From contig NC_092669.1 in assembly GCF_032118995.1 (NCBI RefSeq), forward strand, positions 2,169,501 through 2,233,500: DNA of 64,000 nucleotides, read 5' to 3'. The notes below the pieces were generated by a model. The model did not search any database. It saw only the letters and a program-made list of their open reading frames with translations, and was not told the DNA's origin. Shown piece by piece: positions 50,703 through 56,974 of the stretch (position 1 is its first letter; each line of letters starts with the position of its first letter). The stretch is from Asterias amurensis. Lineage: Eukaryota; Echinodermata; Asteroidea; Forcipulatida; Asteriidae. A program made the translations under genes and the position numbers.

Positions 50703-51443
50703 CCTCGGTAAACATGTTTTTTTTTTTTGCCTAACTAAGACTCAATTTTATTATTTATCTCTGGGTGTAAAGCCAAGGGATCTCAGAAAAGTGAACTTTT
50801 AATCACTGCACTAGCCAAGAACTTAAATTTAGAGAAGACAGGGAAGGAAGTTTCAAATTGAGATGTGGGAGGAAGCCCCAGAGAAATAATACGGGGAAAA
50901 CCCACGCGGTCAAGTAGGGACTGAAAACACAATCCACATAGTGCCCTCGGTGGGATTGGAACTGGGGGTCTTACAGATGGAAGGCAAGGCAAGATGACAA
51001 ATAATGATAACTTTTAAATAAATAAGACCAATGGGACAAAGATTTTAAACTCAAAAGATTTCTTTAAAGGCAGTGGACACTATTGGTAATTACTCAAAAT
51101 ATTTATTAGCATAAAACCTTACTTGGTAACGAGCAATGGAGAGCTGTCAAGCATCGAAATCAAGCATCTGAAAGCACACAACTTCATGTGACAAGGGTGT
51201 TTTTCTTTCATTATTATCTCTCAACAACAATTGAGCTCAAATTTTCACAGGTTTGTTATTTTATGCATATGTTGAGATACACCAAGTGGGAAGACTGTTC
51301 TTTGACTATTACCAAGTGTCCAGTAAGGATCAAATAAATAAATGAAGACTAAATTTAAAATTATTTACCTTCGCACTAGGCCTCTCGGCCATCCTTTCGA
51401 TAACACGCCTGTCCTCAAACGTCAAGTCTACATCGAGCATCAT
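30675..51443 (-). CDS. DENND2: DENND2-type DENN-domain protein, short form (13 exons)
   Basis: Predicted Rab guanine-nucleotide exchange factor acting in vesicle traffic. Exons (minus): 51443-51369, 45463-45346, 41408-41221, 40248-40157, 39719-39650, 39322-39152, 38299-38198, 37518-37412, 35255-35078, 34024-33856, 32994-32752, 31765-31649, 30745-30675. All phases agree and the sum is 566 codons. uDENN is at about residues 95-190 (LYDYLVVISLEF, PYFCFPDAFKW, SFVLTSIDGSRLYGY). The DENN core is at about 190-380 (RLPEVYCIITP, ASLLLERRVIM, TLLYPFGWQHVYVPVLPEKL, CSPTPYIMG). dDENN is at about 381-515 (VLIVDLDSKDF, VFIRFFVETCGHY, RRFLEVFTETQMFSLFIQEK). The C-terminal tail is basic. The length and short N-terminus are closest to vertebrate DENND2D, but the subfamily cannot be assigned by eye. 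Introns are full of MITEs and SINEs. Confidence 0.92.
30836..30876 (-). CDS. Candidate alternative terminal exon of the DENND2-like gene
   Basis: A tandem duplicate of the terminal exon's 5' part and its upstream intron. It has an acceptor (GCCTATAG|GG) and the same phase. It would encode GQKSAGTNIRHIQ and TAA, against GHKIAGT in the main exon. The shared intron tract reads AACTGTTTTCTCAAAATAAC in both. Whether it is used is unknown. Confidence 0.45.
31130..31620 (-). repeat. Tandemly amplified SINE-A head
   Basis: About five units, 80-180 bp each, of CACTCTGCTGATCAGAAACA, CCAGAGCTTGAGTC and, in alternate units, CCTCTCAGCCACAACACGCC. On the minus strand these are tRNA-Leu-like SINE heads. 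The array lies in the last DENND2 intron. Confidence 0.85.
31649..31765 (-). CDS. DENND2: DENND2-like gene, penultimate exon
   Basis: Acceptor TTTTAG|GT and donor GGAG|GTAAG. It encodes LFETRFREWEAECKLNQNKF and a basic tail KVKKIGRAVKGISRDG. The GLFE-R motif matches the region after the dDENN domain in DENND2 proteins. Confidence 0.88.
31788..31975. mobile_element. F6 end plus F5-like fragment
   Basis: ATCTGACATAGCATCTTTAA ends at 31850, the right end of family F6. After it come CACAGATTTTCTTTAAACTT and GGTAGAAAGGTTCCCTTAAA of family F5. Confidence 0.5.
32323..32361. repeat. A-tract joined to T-tract
   Basis: About 22 A directly followed by about 15 T, a perfect homopolymer hairpin in a DENND2 intron. 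Copy number is likely to be polymorphic or mis-assembled. Confidence 0.7.
32752..32994 (-). CDS. DENND2: DENND2-like gene, dDENN exon
   Basis: Acceptor TCCCCAG|AT and donor CAAG|GTAGTG. It encodes VFIRFFVETCGHYTNHFSSN through RRFLEVFTETQMFSLFIQEK, a strong match to the C-terminal DENN module of DENND2 proteins. Confidence 0.93.
33070..33423 (+). mobile_element. F1 left end followed by F5 foldback
   Basis: 33075-33160 is the F1 left end (AAAGGCAGTGGACACTATTG). From there to 33423 lies an F5-type foldback: AACAATGTCATGAAAATA pairs with TATTTTCATGACATTGTT, and AGGTGCTGTAG with CTACAGCACCT. Confidence 0.65.
33424..33798. mobile_element. F2 TTAA foldback element
   Basis: TTAA-flanked, with left end AAAGCCATTATACACTTTC and right end GAAAGGGTCCAATGGCTTT. 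It lies 58 bp from the 33856 exon boundary. Confidence 0.85.
33856..34024 (-). CDS. DENND2: DENND2-like gene, linker/dDENN exon
   Basis: Acceptor TTCCAG|G and donor GAGG|GTAAGC. It encodes VLIVDLDSKDFYTVVGDEET, ILPKKLALALERALEIIL and an acidic tail. Counterparts are the VDL and ILP-KL motifs of human DENND2 proteins. Confidence 0.92.
34070..34456 (-). mobile_element. F1 TTAA foldback element, complete
   Basis: TTAA-flanked, AAAGGCAGTGGACACTATTG to TAGTGTCCACTGCCTTT, reverse orientation. It starts only 46 bp beyond the 34024 exon boundary. Confidence 0.9.
34625..34735 (-). mobile_element. SINE-B fragment
   Basis: Contains GCTCTACCAACTGCGCTATC and TAGCCCTATATTGGTGACAG, the tRNA-like head of SINE-B in reverse. 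Confidence 0.55.
35078..35255 (-). CDS. DENND2: DENND2-like gene, DENN core exon 3
   Basis: Acceptor TTTCAG|T and donor GAG|GTAAGG. It encodes ATLLYPFGWQHVYVPVLPEK and CSPTPYIMGMLSLCIPKL, the most conserved DENN core motif. Confidence 0.94.
35500..36670 (-). mobile_element. DNA transposon, 1171 bp, with zinc-finger ORF remnant
   Basis: Exact 13-bp inverted ends CAGGCATGCAACT/AGTTGCATGCCTG and a 6-bp target duplication TTTTAT. On the minus strand an ORF starts at 36187 (MTSKRNYILERDRVVPGQIK). After a frame change it shows VRKVDKPGMAYCVVCKREI, then in another frame DHCKVAKHRELIKLRKSNY, together resembling a CCHH/BED-type finger (C-x2-C then H-x5-H). No transposase catalytic part is present, so this is a non-autonomous deletion derivative. 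The superfamily is unresolved. Its core holds the foldback 35685-35941. Confidence 0.75.
35685..35941. repeat. Near-perfect foldback, about 95-bp arms
   Basis: Left arm begins AAGGTGGCAAAGCATTGGGA and right arm ends TCCCGATGCTTTGCCACCTT, with about five mismatches over 95 bp. The loop is homopolymer A/T/C/G. The arm is part of the transposon's own zinc-finger coding region, duplicated in inverted orientation. Confidence 0.9.
36760..37065. mobile_element. Cluster of F3 fragments
   Basis: Two or three partial units: GGGTCCAATTTCATAAAGCC at about 36760, GCTTTTAGAAATTGGGCCC at about 36920 and AATTTCAAAGAGCTGCTTAA at about 36942. Confidence 0.6.
37075..37380 (-). mobile_element. SINE-C tail joined to SINE-A
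   Basis: 37075-37185 has GATTTGAATCCCACC and GCACTGAGTATTGAGTGC of SINE-C type. 37190-37380 is SINE-A in reverse: TTACACAACACACGGGACCA, CATCATGGTTAGGTATCTTG, then the tRNA-like head. Confidence 0.6.
37412..37518 (-). CDS. DENND2: DENND2-like gene, DENN core exon 2
   Basis: Acceptor CCACAG|G and donor CTCAG|GTATCT. It encodes VDFDCLFSSLKIPQVIQIFA and SLLLERRVIMCSGKL. Confidence 0.93.
37576..37895 (+). mobile_element. SINE-A, plus orientation
   Basis: Head GTGTCATGTCCGAGCGGTTA, then TTCAAACTCTGGTGTTTCTG and TTGGGTTCTTAGTCC (damaged B box). Body CTTTTAGCACGACACTTAAC and AAGCGCCTTGAGGTTATGA follow. Confidence 0.7.
38032..38193. mobile_element. Foldback element touching a DENND2 splice donor
   Basis: Arms GGGCCTTTCTCAAACCACGC/GTGGTTTGAGAAAGGCCC and TTGGGCTCCGGCTCAGGCT/AGCCTGAGCCGGAGCCCAA. 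Its end is 5 bp inside the intron that follows the 38198 exon boundary. Confidence 0.9.
38198..38299 (-). CDS. DENND2: DENND2-like gene, DENN core linker exon
   Basis: 34 codons in phase 0, acceptor TTTCAG|GG and donor CAT|GTAAGG. It encodes a variable loop ending in LQRPQDSRLEH, matching the RP-DSRLEHVDF motif of DENND2 when joined to the next exon. Confidence 0.9.
38390..38760. repeat. Imperfect inverted region with homopolymer runs
   Basis: GGCCACATAAAAAAAAATTG at 38390 pairs with CAATTTTTTTTATTATGTGG near 38730, and GATCGTCC/GGATGATC with a G-rich strip. A long A run lies at about 38660-38685. The whole has foldback character. Confidence 0.6.
38810..39110. mobile_element. F5-like element
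   Basis: Shares ACAAACCTGTAGAGTTTTGC, TTTCTACTATCATCAT and TTTGTAAATCTGTAAATC with F5 pieces at 33170-33423. It ends at CTCCTTTAAC. Confidence 0.5.
39152..39322 (-). CDS. DENND2: DENND2-like gene, DENN core exon 1
   Basis: 57 codons, acceptor TTTCCAG|CC and donor CCT|GTGAGT. It encodes PRLPEVYCIITPVSCRLLFT and QLLDEIEKRRMISKRESSKL, corresponding to the RLPEVYC and DEVEKRR motifs of DENND2. Confidence 0.94.
39455..39625 (-). mobile_element. SINE-C copy
   Basis: Arm TTACCCATACACCGATGTGT, then a reverse tRNA-like part GTGGGATTCGAACCCACGAC and CAATCCTAGAGCAC. The second arm is missing. Confidence 0.65.
39650..39719 (-). CDS. DENND2: DENND2-like gene, uDENN exon 3
   Basis: Acceptor GTTACAG|C and donor TTG|GTGAGT. 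It encodes ESYSFVLTSIDGSRLYGYNR RLL, the end of the upstream DENN module. Confidence 0.94.
39745..40048 (+). mobile_element. F1 element, right three quarters
   Basis: From GTTGGTAGTATAAAACATTG to ATAGTGTCCAGTGTCTTTAA. The left end is lost at an A-rich junction next to the 39719 exon. Confidence 0.8.
40157..40248 (-). CDS. DENND2: DENND2-like gene, uDENN exon 2
   Basis: Acceptor TTGTAG|G and donor AAAG|GTAAGA. It encodes DKLRAIPYFCFPDAFKW and APVEEYQ, matching LKAIPQFCFPDA--W of DENND2. Confidence 0.94.
40378..40615. mobile_element. F4 TTAA element, shorter copy
   Basis: Ends TTAAAGGGACACTAACACGG and GCAATGTGTTCCTTTAA. Contains the palindrome CCATTTATGGGAGTC/GACTCCCATAAATG, then ATGCAATTTTGAGGCATG. 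Confidence 0.8.
40794..41008. repeat. 16-bp minisatellite, about 13 units
   Basis: Unit GCTTGCGAGCGTGGAA, almost perfect, with two GTGAAA variants at the right end. The unit is not a multiple of three, so long open frames appear on both strands. These repetitive ORFs are artefacts. It lies in a DENND2 intron. Confidence 0.95.
41221..41408 (-). CDS. DENND2: DENND2-like gene, uDENN exon 1
   Basis: Acceptor TATTGCAG|TG. The donor GAG|GTTGGT is weak but keeps frame with the next exon. It encodes KLYDYLVVISLEFNEETRRY, the start of the upstream DENN module, after a basic linker. Confidence 0.88.
41520..41765. repeat. Tandem duplication, about 120-bp unit
   Basis: Two copies sharing CATACAGTAGACGTCATGA/AATACAGTAGACGTCATGAA, ATTGACAAATGAAAACACGT and GGTCTATGTG-GCTC. 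Confidence 0.75.
41957..42095. mobile_element. Foldback element (TTTGACGTCACAG family), copy 1
   Basis: Arms GCGATACAAATTTTGACGTC and GACTTCAAAATTTGTATCGC. The core TGTTTCGCAGGAGTTGAGCA recurs at about 57715-57845. Confidence 0.7.
42157..42536. mobile_element. F3 element with an inserted AATGGTATACCATT cluster
   Basis: Outer F3 ends are GGGCCCGATTTCATAGAGCT and GCTCTATGAAATTGGGCCC. Between about 42247 and 42419 lies an insert made almost wholly of AATGGTA and TACCATT words, seven or more in both orientations. Confidence 0.8.
42661..43048 (+). mobile_element. F1 TTAA foldback element, complete
   Basis: TTAA-flanked, AAAGGCAGTGGACACTATTT to AATAGTGTCCACTGTCTTT, with the central palindrome CGAGACCTCA...TGAGGTCTC. 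Confidence 0.9.
43232..43585 (+). mobile_element. F1 TTAA element nested in F5
   Basis: Left end TTAGGCAGTGGACACTATTG, right end TAGTGTCCACTGCTTTTAA. It is shorter than the standard copy because the central palindrome is reduced. Confidence 0.85.
43611..43984. mobile_element. F2 TTAA element nested in F5
   Basis: TTAA on both sides. Ends AAAGCCATTGGACCCATTC and GAAAGTGTCCAATGGCTTT. The centre has CTCGATATCGAGAAT, a palindrome. Confidence 0.9.
44564..44905 (+). repeat. 61-bp minisatellite, about 5.5 units
   Basis: Unit contains CAGATGGAAACTTAGCTCTG, GAGGATTGGTACTGGTATGA and ACTTTAGAATCAGTGAGCTT. Units are nearly identical, so the expansion is recent. A related pair of units lies at 29005-29105 in the opposite orientation. 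Confidence 0.95.
45098..45300 (-). mobile_element. SINE-A copy
   Basis: Reverse orientation: TTACACAACACACGGGATCA, ATCATGGTTAAGCGTCTTGC, then CACTCTGCTGATCAGAAACA. It lies 46 bp from the 45346 exon boundary. Confidence 0.75.
45346..45463 (-). CDS. DENND2: DENND2-like gene, first exon common to all forms
   Basis: Acceptor TTTTTACAG|ATG and donor GAAG|GTAAGT. It encodes MRRKINDAFRRPTKTVKSHN and a Ser/Asp/Glu-rich stretch. The leading ATG could itself serve as a start. Phase 0 entry accepts either the 51369 or the 58998 exon. Confidence 0.85.
45840..46490. other. Non-coding intron DNA with homopolymer runs
   Basis: G runs near 46228-46240 and 46443-46452, and an AAGATGGCCGCCAT motif at 45957. 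No element ends were recognised. Confidence 0.4.
46495..46690. mobile_element. F3 palindromic element
   Basis: Ends GGGCCCGGTTTCATATAGCT and GCAGCTCTGTGAAATCGGGC. Core GACATGAGCTGGATACCAGT is shared with about 55520-55690. Confidence 0.75.
46850..47790. other. Intron DNA without recognised features
   Basis: A G run occurs at about 47051-47062. ORFs here are short and lack splice-framed or domain support. Confidence 0.35.
47800..48265 (+). repeat. Tandem array, about 140-bp unit, three copies
   Basis: Units share AACTGCAGCCAGTTAAAGGG, GGTAGACTGCAAAGATAAAG and CACTGTAAGTTGACAGGGAG, then CTACATTTGTGATTAAAACT. Confidence 0.85.
48985..49172 (+). repeat. 31-bp tandem array, about six units
   Basis: Unit GGTTTCTTTGCTTAAACTTT-CCCGCTTTGGT with small variation (TTCCCTG, TCCAAGC). 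The hydrophobic repetitive ORF reading NFPALVVFFAQ is a product of the array. Confidence 0.85.
49175..49934. other. Intron DNA
   Basis: A local inverted repeat at about 49468-49515 pairs TCGATTATGATAATC with GATTATCATAATC. Otherwise nothing is recognised. Confidence 0.35.
49935..50321 (-). mobile_element. F1 TTAA foldback element, complete
   Basis: TTAA-flanked, AAAGGCAGTGGACACTATTG to AATAGTGTCCACTGCCTTT. The ORF reading ETSSSKPEVSKSNSWKITSF crosses its central palindrome and recurs in other F1 copies, so it is not a gene. Confidence 0.9.
50385..50460 (+). repeat. tRNA-like sequence
   Basis: AGGCCCGAGAGGTTTGG and GGGGTTCGAATCCCAGTCAT lie at tRNA A-box/B-box spacing, ending CATGACAC. It is probably a SINE-A-type head. 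Long A and T runs follow at 50670-50730. Confidence 0.5.
51064..51325 (+). mobile_element. F1 TTAA element with internal loss
   Basis: Left end TTAAAGGCAGTGGACACTAT and right end TTACC-AAGTGTCCAGTAAG. The central block between GAGCTGTCAAG and GAAATCAAGC is shortened. It lies 44 bp from the short-form first exon. Confidence 0.8.
51369..51443 (-). CDS. DENND2: DENND2-like gene, short-form first exon
   Basis: Encodes MMLDVDLTFEDRRVIERMAE and RPSAK, with donor AAG|GTAAAT in phase 0. The first ATG, in AAAAATGATG, has A at -3. The upstream sequence has a purine/A-rich leader and no in-frame extension, so this is likely an internal promoter's coding exon. Confidence 0.7.
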
Positions 51444-51639
51444 TTTTAACTCCGCACAAAATGAAGGAATCCAACAAAAAATCAAATCAAAAAAATATAT
51501 CCAGGTTTATAATTCTCCGGAAATCTCTCAGAATGAACACTTGCAAAAATGTACAAAATGTACTTGAAGAAAAGTGCTCCGTTGAAGAAAAGTGCACCAT
51601 CTCCTCTCAATTCTTTAAAAAGAAAAAAAAAAACAGCGA

Positions 51640-52075
51640 AAATCCACCGCGCACACAAAATAAGTTGCAGGATCCAAACTATATAGTTCCAGCTTCTCAG
51701 TCAAGATGAATTAAATTGACTCTGAGGAGAAAATATGGCAAGATCCGAAAAACAGCTTCCAAGTTAAAAAGAAGTTGCAGAAAACGAAATTTTTAATTCC
51801 AGCTTTTAAGTCAAGATAAAGTAAAATCACAACCAGCTCTGAAGAGAAATGACTAGGAGTTTTTGCGACTGTAGTTAGGCAAGATCCAAAAAATAGCTTC
51901 CAAATCGAAAAGAAGTTACAGAAAACAAAATATATAATTCCAGCTTTTCGGGTCAAGATGAGCTAAGTGACAAACGACTCTGAAGACAATTTACTGTGGT
52001 TCGGCGACTGTACCTACAATGTATGCAATATCAGAAACATAGCTTCCAAATTGAAATGTTGCTTTCCTGTTATCA
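51640..52075. repeat. Diverged tandem units upstream of the internal DENND2 start
   Basis: Three units share GCAAGATCC-AAAA-AGCTTCCAA, AGAAGTTGCAGAAAACGAAA and AATTCCAGCTTTTAAGTCAAGAT with CTCTGAAGA. It may be promoter-proximal DNA duplicated locally. Confidence 0.7.
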
Positions 52076-52339
52076 GGTAACGATTGCGGTGATTGCAGGT
52101 TTTCGAGAAAATACAGGAGAACAGGAAATCCGTAGTCCTGTCAGCAGGTGAACAATTTCACACAGTGATCTTTTGGTCGCTGAACTAAAGGACGTTGGGC
52201 TGCTCAGACTTGAAGGTCAAAAACTCGTAACACAGCCAACTCGCAGAAGTGGGCGCCTATGGGCCAGCCAATGGCTCTCTGATGATGATTAAATCTTCTT
52301 GGACAATCTTGCAGTTTGTTAAGTTTGGGAAACATCAAC

Positions 52340-52612
52340 ACCTTGGAATCAACAATCAGACATCAGGATTGGAAGATCACTGGCAAAAAATTAATTTGAA
52401 ACTCAAAAAAACACGTCTTGTAATTCAAATAAAAGTTGACCGCTTGCATTTGAGAAGGTTCTAATGATATTTCACTCACACAATTCCAACCAAACATCAA
52501 GATTAGAAGATCACCGTTTAAAAACCACTTTGAAATTACATAAGTAACTCTTGAAATTCAGATAAAAGACGTCTGTCCACTTGCCTTTGAGAGGGTGCTG
52601 AAGATATTTTAC
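52340..52612. repeat. Two-unit tandem duplication, about 140 bp
   Basis: Both units contain ACATCA-GATT-GAAGATCAC, TTGAAATT/TTGAAACT, CTTGTAATTCAAATAAAAG/CTTGAAATTCAGATAAAAG and TTGCATTTGAGAAGGT/TTGCCTTTGAGAGGGT. Confidence 0.7.
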
Positions 52613-52779
52613 AAGCAACAACTGGACAGCAAACCACTAAGCATCCTTCAGAGACTAAACACCAATCACTGGGTTAGTAAAGAGTAGTTTGGACATCTCT
52701 CCGGAGATTTGCAGTGACATGTATAATTTCTATTCTCAGCGTCTTTGTCAGATCAGTACATAGAGCGCTGACAAAATGC

Positions 52780-53215
52780 AATTGCCCCTTAGTAGTGGGT
52801 CATCGGGCTCCGACAAAATTCTGTCGCCAACGTAGTTCTGGTGGTAGTAGGTTATCAGGCTCTTAAAAAAATTCCATCGCCCATCTGAAATAATGTTGTA
52901 ACCAATTTACGTCTGGTGGTACTACATGTAGGTAATCGAGCCAAGACAAATACGTTTGCTCCTTGTAGGGTTGGTAGTAGTGGGTAATCGAGATCTGAAA
53001 GGATGCCTCGTCAATTATCTCCGGTGGTAGTAGGTAATCCAGCTCTGACAAAACGCAGCCGCCTACATGTTTGTAGCTCTGGTGTTAGTAGTAGGTAAAA
53101 AAGCTCTAAAAAAAACTGCTGTCGCCAATGAAGCACTGGTGGTACTTGTTTATCGAGCGACGACAAATGCGATCACCCCCTGTAGCTCTGGCGGTAGATC
53201 ATCGACTAACAATGT
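52780..53215. repeat. Diverged tandem array, about 60-65-bp unit
   Basis: About seven units of the pattern TCTGGTGGTAGTAGGTAATCGAGCTCTGACAAAATGC-TCGCC. Similarity between neighbours is moderate, so the array is old. Confidence 0.75.
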
Positions 53216-53519
53216 TTGATGTCATACATTCTTGGCACAGTTACTGAGGGAGATCATTTTTAATCCTGTTGGCATGCTAGATCATCACAGCCCCAGTACA
53301 TTCCCTCTGCTGTCAATCAGTACCCAACGGTTCCCTACAAACACTTTTTGGACGGTTTGCATTCCGGCAAGGTTATTTCCTCCTCTGTACAGTGCTGATG
53401 TTAAAATGACAGCAAATGTAGATTCAAATAAGTCCTCGAAAATTTATCCAAAAGTAGAATAGTATCAACATTATAAAGCCCTTTGATTAAACAGAAAGCA
53501 CTTAATTTGAAGGAGAGTA

Positions 53520-54010
53520 TTATATGAAGTTCTTCACTTTTAAAACAGAAAACAGTTCTCTGTTTGTTGTCGATTTCAAAATCAGTTTCACTGTCAAGTG
53601 TTAAAAAACAGTTGATTCACAAATTATCATCTCCAAAAGAAGTAAGAGTATCGTTATTATTGTTTTTCACTTTAGCTAACAGCACTTTCTTTGTCTATTG
53701 TCGGTTTCACAAATCAGTTTCTGTATCAATTGTAGTCCTCTCAAAAATATCTCCAAAAGTAGAATTGAGTAGTTTTGTTATGAAGTTCTTCACTTGACAA
53801 AAAGCAGTTTCTTTGTTTGTTGTTGATAGGTTCTCTTGTCAATTGTAGTGCTACCGTTAAAAAAAATAGTAGATTCAAATAAGTCCTCTGGCAAATATCT
53901 CCAAAAGTAGAAGAGTATCAGTATTGTTGTTCTTTACTTCAGCTGACAGCAATTTCTTTGTCTATTGTCGATTTCAAAATCAGTTTCTCTCTCAATTACA
54001 GATTTCGCAA
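53520..54010. repeat. Diverged tandem array, about 120-bp unit
   Basis: About four units with AAATATCTCCAAAAGTAGAA, GAGTATCAGTATTGTTGTTC, CTTTGTCTATTGTCGATTTC and AATCAGTTTCT-TCTCAATT. Confidence 0.75.
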
Positions 54011-54695
54011 TCATTCAGGAAGAGTTCCTGCTGTTCCAAGAACCGGAAAACAACAACTTCACAATCACAGTGGTTTTTGGTGGGGTTTTTCCAGGGGACT
54101 ACATGTCATCATGAATTTTCCGTTGCTGTGGTCTTTCATTGTCACACTTGAACTTGTGATGTTCAAACGGCATTTTTCTTTTCCTGACAAACTTGAAAGA
54201 TAGAGCCATAGATTGGTGAATAAAGATTGAACTCTATCAGATCTGATCAGAAAGATTAATTATTAGAAGATGAATTTAAACAAATTAAATTTGCAAGTTT
54301 TCAAAACGTAGAAGAGCAAATTTGCAAAAAGTATTAAAGAGGAGGAGCCTCGACTAATCCTTTAGTAATTGGGAACAGATTGTTTGCTTTAGGGCTTTTT
54401 AAGAATGTAATGTGTGTATTATTAAATTATTTTAAAAATGTGTGTATTATTAAATTATTATACAAATATTTCTGGCAATTAAGGATTCCTAATAAAAGTG
54501 AACTTAATCACTGTACATGAAGCCAGACATGTACCTGTAAACATGGATGCTTGCTATACGAAACAGAAACACAAGGGTTAAAACCCATACTCTTCAAGTC
54601 ATATGGGTTTTTTAAGTATACTACCAATCTCAGTACAGAGGACAAACTGGGATCCGGAGGACCAAGAAAAAAAGCAAAGGTCTTAAAAATCATAT
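54010..54695. other. AT-rich intron DNA
   Basis: A short direct repeat ATGTGTGTATTATTAAATTATT occurs twice near 54410-54460. Nothing else is recognised. Confidence 0.35.
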
Positions 54696-54699
54696 TGCT

Positions 54700-54800
54700 C
54701 AAGGATGCAAGTGTCAAGACCAGGACTTGAACCGCCACTCTGCTGATAAGAAACACCTGAGTCTGAGTCTAGTGCTCTGAACTGTTCAGCCACAAAAAGA
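54700..54800 (-). mobile_element. SINE-A head fragment
   Basis: Reverse tRNA-like: GTGTCAAGACCAGGACTTGA, CACTCTGCTGATAAGAAACA, CTCTGAACTGTTCAGCCACA. Confidence 0.6.
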
Positions 54801-55510
54801 AACATTTATGACAAGGTTTAAAATCTGGGTTACTAAAACTTCCCTGGGGTCAGTAATTAAAATGTACAGTTTATTTTCCCAGTGGACTACATTACAAAAA
54901 GCTTAATTGCAAGCCCTGCCCACGCTTTTATAAAATAAACAAATTCTATAGGACTACTTAAATCACGGAGTATTCATGTGTAATTCTCCATAATTTCACA
55001 TGGTCAAAACACTTGAACAATGTCACTAGACAAAGGGTTTTTACAACAAACGGATATTACATGTCCGAGGGTGTGTTCTTTTGCATGCACTTCAAACAAA
55101 AACAAGAACCATGGAAGAATAAAATTGCCAAGATTTCCGATAGAAGTCTTGAAGTTGAATCTGAAATGTAAATATTTACCAGAATAGCATTGAAGTTCTA
55201 AACAAACATCACCAAATTTGTTTACGCTCCATGAGTGTTGACAATAGTCTCCACGGAACTACTTTCCTCCACAGCCAACAGATACAAACTGAAGCGCAAT
55301 CTGACTTTATAATGTAGTTCCAGCAGACGAGTTTCATCAACACATATTCATCCACACCGGAATAACCGAAACGCTACACTGGAAACAATACACTATTTAT
55401 CAGCCGTTGAACAAACTTCATCGATGACTCAAACCCAGTTTACACAAATTAGTTGACACTTTGCAATGAGAAGTGTTTGCTTGGTTACGTCCAAAACTCT
55501 GGCATCACCG
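54801..55510. other. Intron DNA without recognised features
   Basis: No ORF, inverted repeat or family match was found. Confidence 0.35.
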
Positions 55511-55514
55511 CTCA

Positions 55515-55690
55515 TGGGAATATCGCTTAACAACTCTCTGCTAAGCAGATATGGGCAGGATACCCAGTCACAAGTTATACACCTGACGTGGTAGTTTGGC
55601 TGGTAACCTCATTTCTGGTAACTTAAGTTTGCTTTGCTTAGATTTACTGACTGTTGTGCTAAAAGCAGTTCTATGAAATAAGCCTCGACT
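55515..55690. mobile_element. F3 element, eroded
   Basis: Keeps CTCTGCTAAGCAGATATGGG, TGGTAGTTTGGCTGGTAACC and AAAGCAGTTCTATGAAATAA. Confidence 0.6.
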
Positions 55691-55736
55691 GAAAAGGATA
55701 CAAACACTGTCCTACATGTACATGTAGGCCTATATG

Positions 55737-56019
55737 CAGGGGTCGAAATTGCCACTAGCCCGCTAGCCCAGGACTACCAGATTTACAGCCGGGCTACTCA
55801 TTTTTCCAGTTTGATAGCCCGAAGGGCTAGTGGAAAAATAATGCAAAAATCATCATCACAAACAATAAAGAACTACGTTATTGGTGTATTGTAAAGTTTG
55901 AGCCGTGACGCGAGACATAATGTGTCTTTCGGGCTACCAAAATCTAATCAGGGCTACTAAAAATTATTGGTCACTAGCCCTGCTGACTACCATGGAAATA
56001 CACTTAATTTCGACCCCTG
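55737..56019. mobile_element. hAT-like foldback element, 283 bp
   Basis: Perfect 14-bp ends CAGGGGTCGAAATT and AATTTCGACCCCTG of the hAT type. The interior has repeated GGGCTA/TAGCCC words (CACTAGCCCG, GGGCTAGTGG). A clear 8-bp target duplication is not seen. Confidence 0.75.
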
Positions 56020-56582
56020 ATGTGTATACCTTCACCACACATCAAAGTTTCTGACGTATTCCACAGCGCCGACACAAAAGGTAAAATGCTTGCAGATTTA
56101 CGCCCAAAACTCTGTTATCAATGCTCATCTGAAAAAGGATGTACATGTATACAAGGATTGTCCAATAATGTTTTCTGCAGCGCAGCACAAAGGGTAAAGT
56201 TTGTTCTGCGACAAGAACACAAGTCCCTGGACATACCTGCTATTTGTTGGGGAGGAAACTAACACAAAATAAACCCATAAAATTACACCTCGGTCTTTTT
56301 TGGATGTCCTGAATTTTATAACCAGACACTTGTAACTCTGACTATGGGATAGGAAGTGAGCCTGCTATCTGCTAAAACAAGATTCAAGGATGATCGGAAA
56401 CGTCCGCTTTGGGAACAATTGCAGACTAAGAACAAAACTGGTTCACCATCAGATATCCCCCAATAATGACTTGTCAATGGTCAAGATGACACTATTAAAA
56501 AGAACTCTCAAACAACTTTCGTTTATAAACGACCCACCTCGGATGACCGAGAGCTAACCCACAACTCACCCTGACCCACCAT
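56020..56582. other. Intron DNA
   Basis: An 80-codon ORF with several Cys (CYQCSSEKGCTC) occurs at 56020-56262. It has no family match or splice context and is probably chance. Confidence 0.3.
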
Positions 56583-56971
56583 TAAAGGCATTGGACACTA
56601 TTGGTAATTACTCAAAATAATAATGAGCATAAAACCTAACTTGGTAACAAGTAATTGGGAGCTGTGATAGTATAAAACATTGTGAGAAACAGCTCCCTCT
56701 GAAGTAACATAGTTTTTGAGAAAGATATAATTTTCCCTGAATTTGATTTCGAGACCTTAGAATTAGATTTTGAGGTCCCGAAATCAAGTAACTAAAAGCA
56801 CACAACTTCGTGACAAGGATGTTTTTTCTTCTATAATTATCTCCAACTTGGACGACCAATTGAGTTCAAATTTTCACAGGTTCGTTATTTTGTGCAAATA
56901 TGTTGAGATACATGTACACCAAGTGAGAATACTGGTCTTTGACAATTACCAATAGTGTCCAGTGTCTTTAA
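56583..56971 (+). mobile_element. F1 TTAA foldback element, complete
   Basis: TTAA-flanked, AAAGGCATTGGACACTATTG to AATAGTGTCCAGTGTCTTT. Confidence 0.9.
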
Positions 56972-56974
56972 TAC

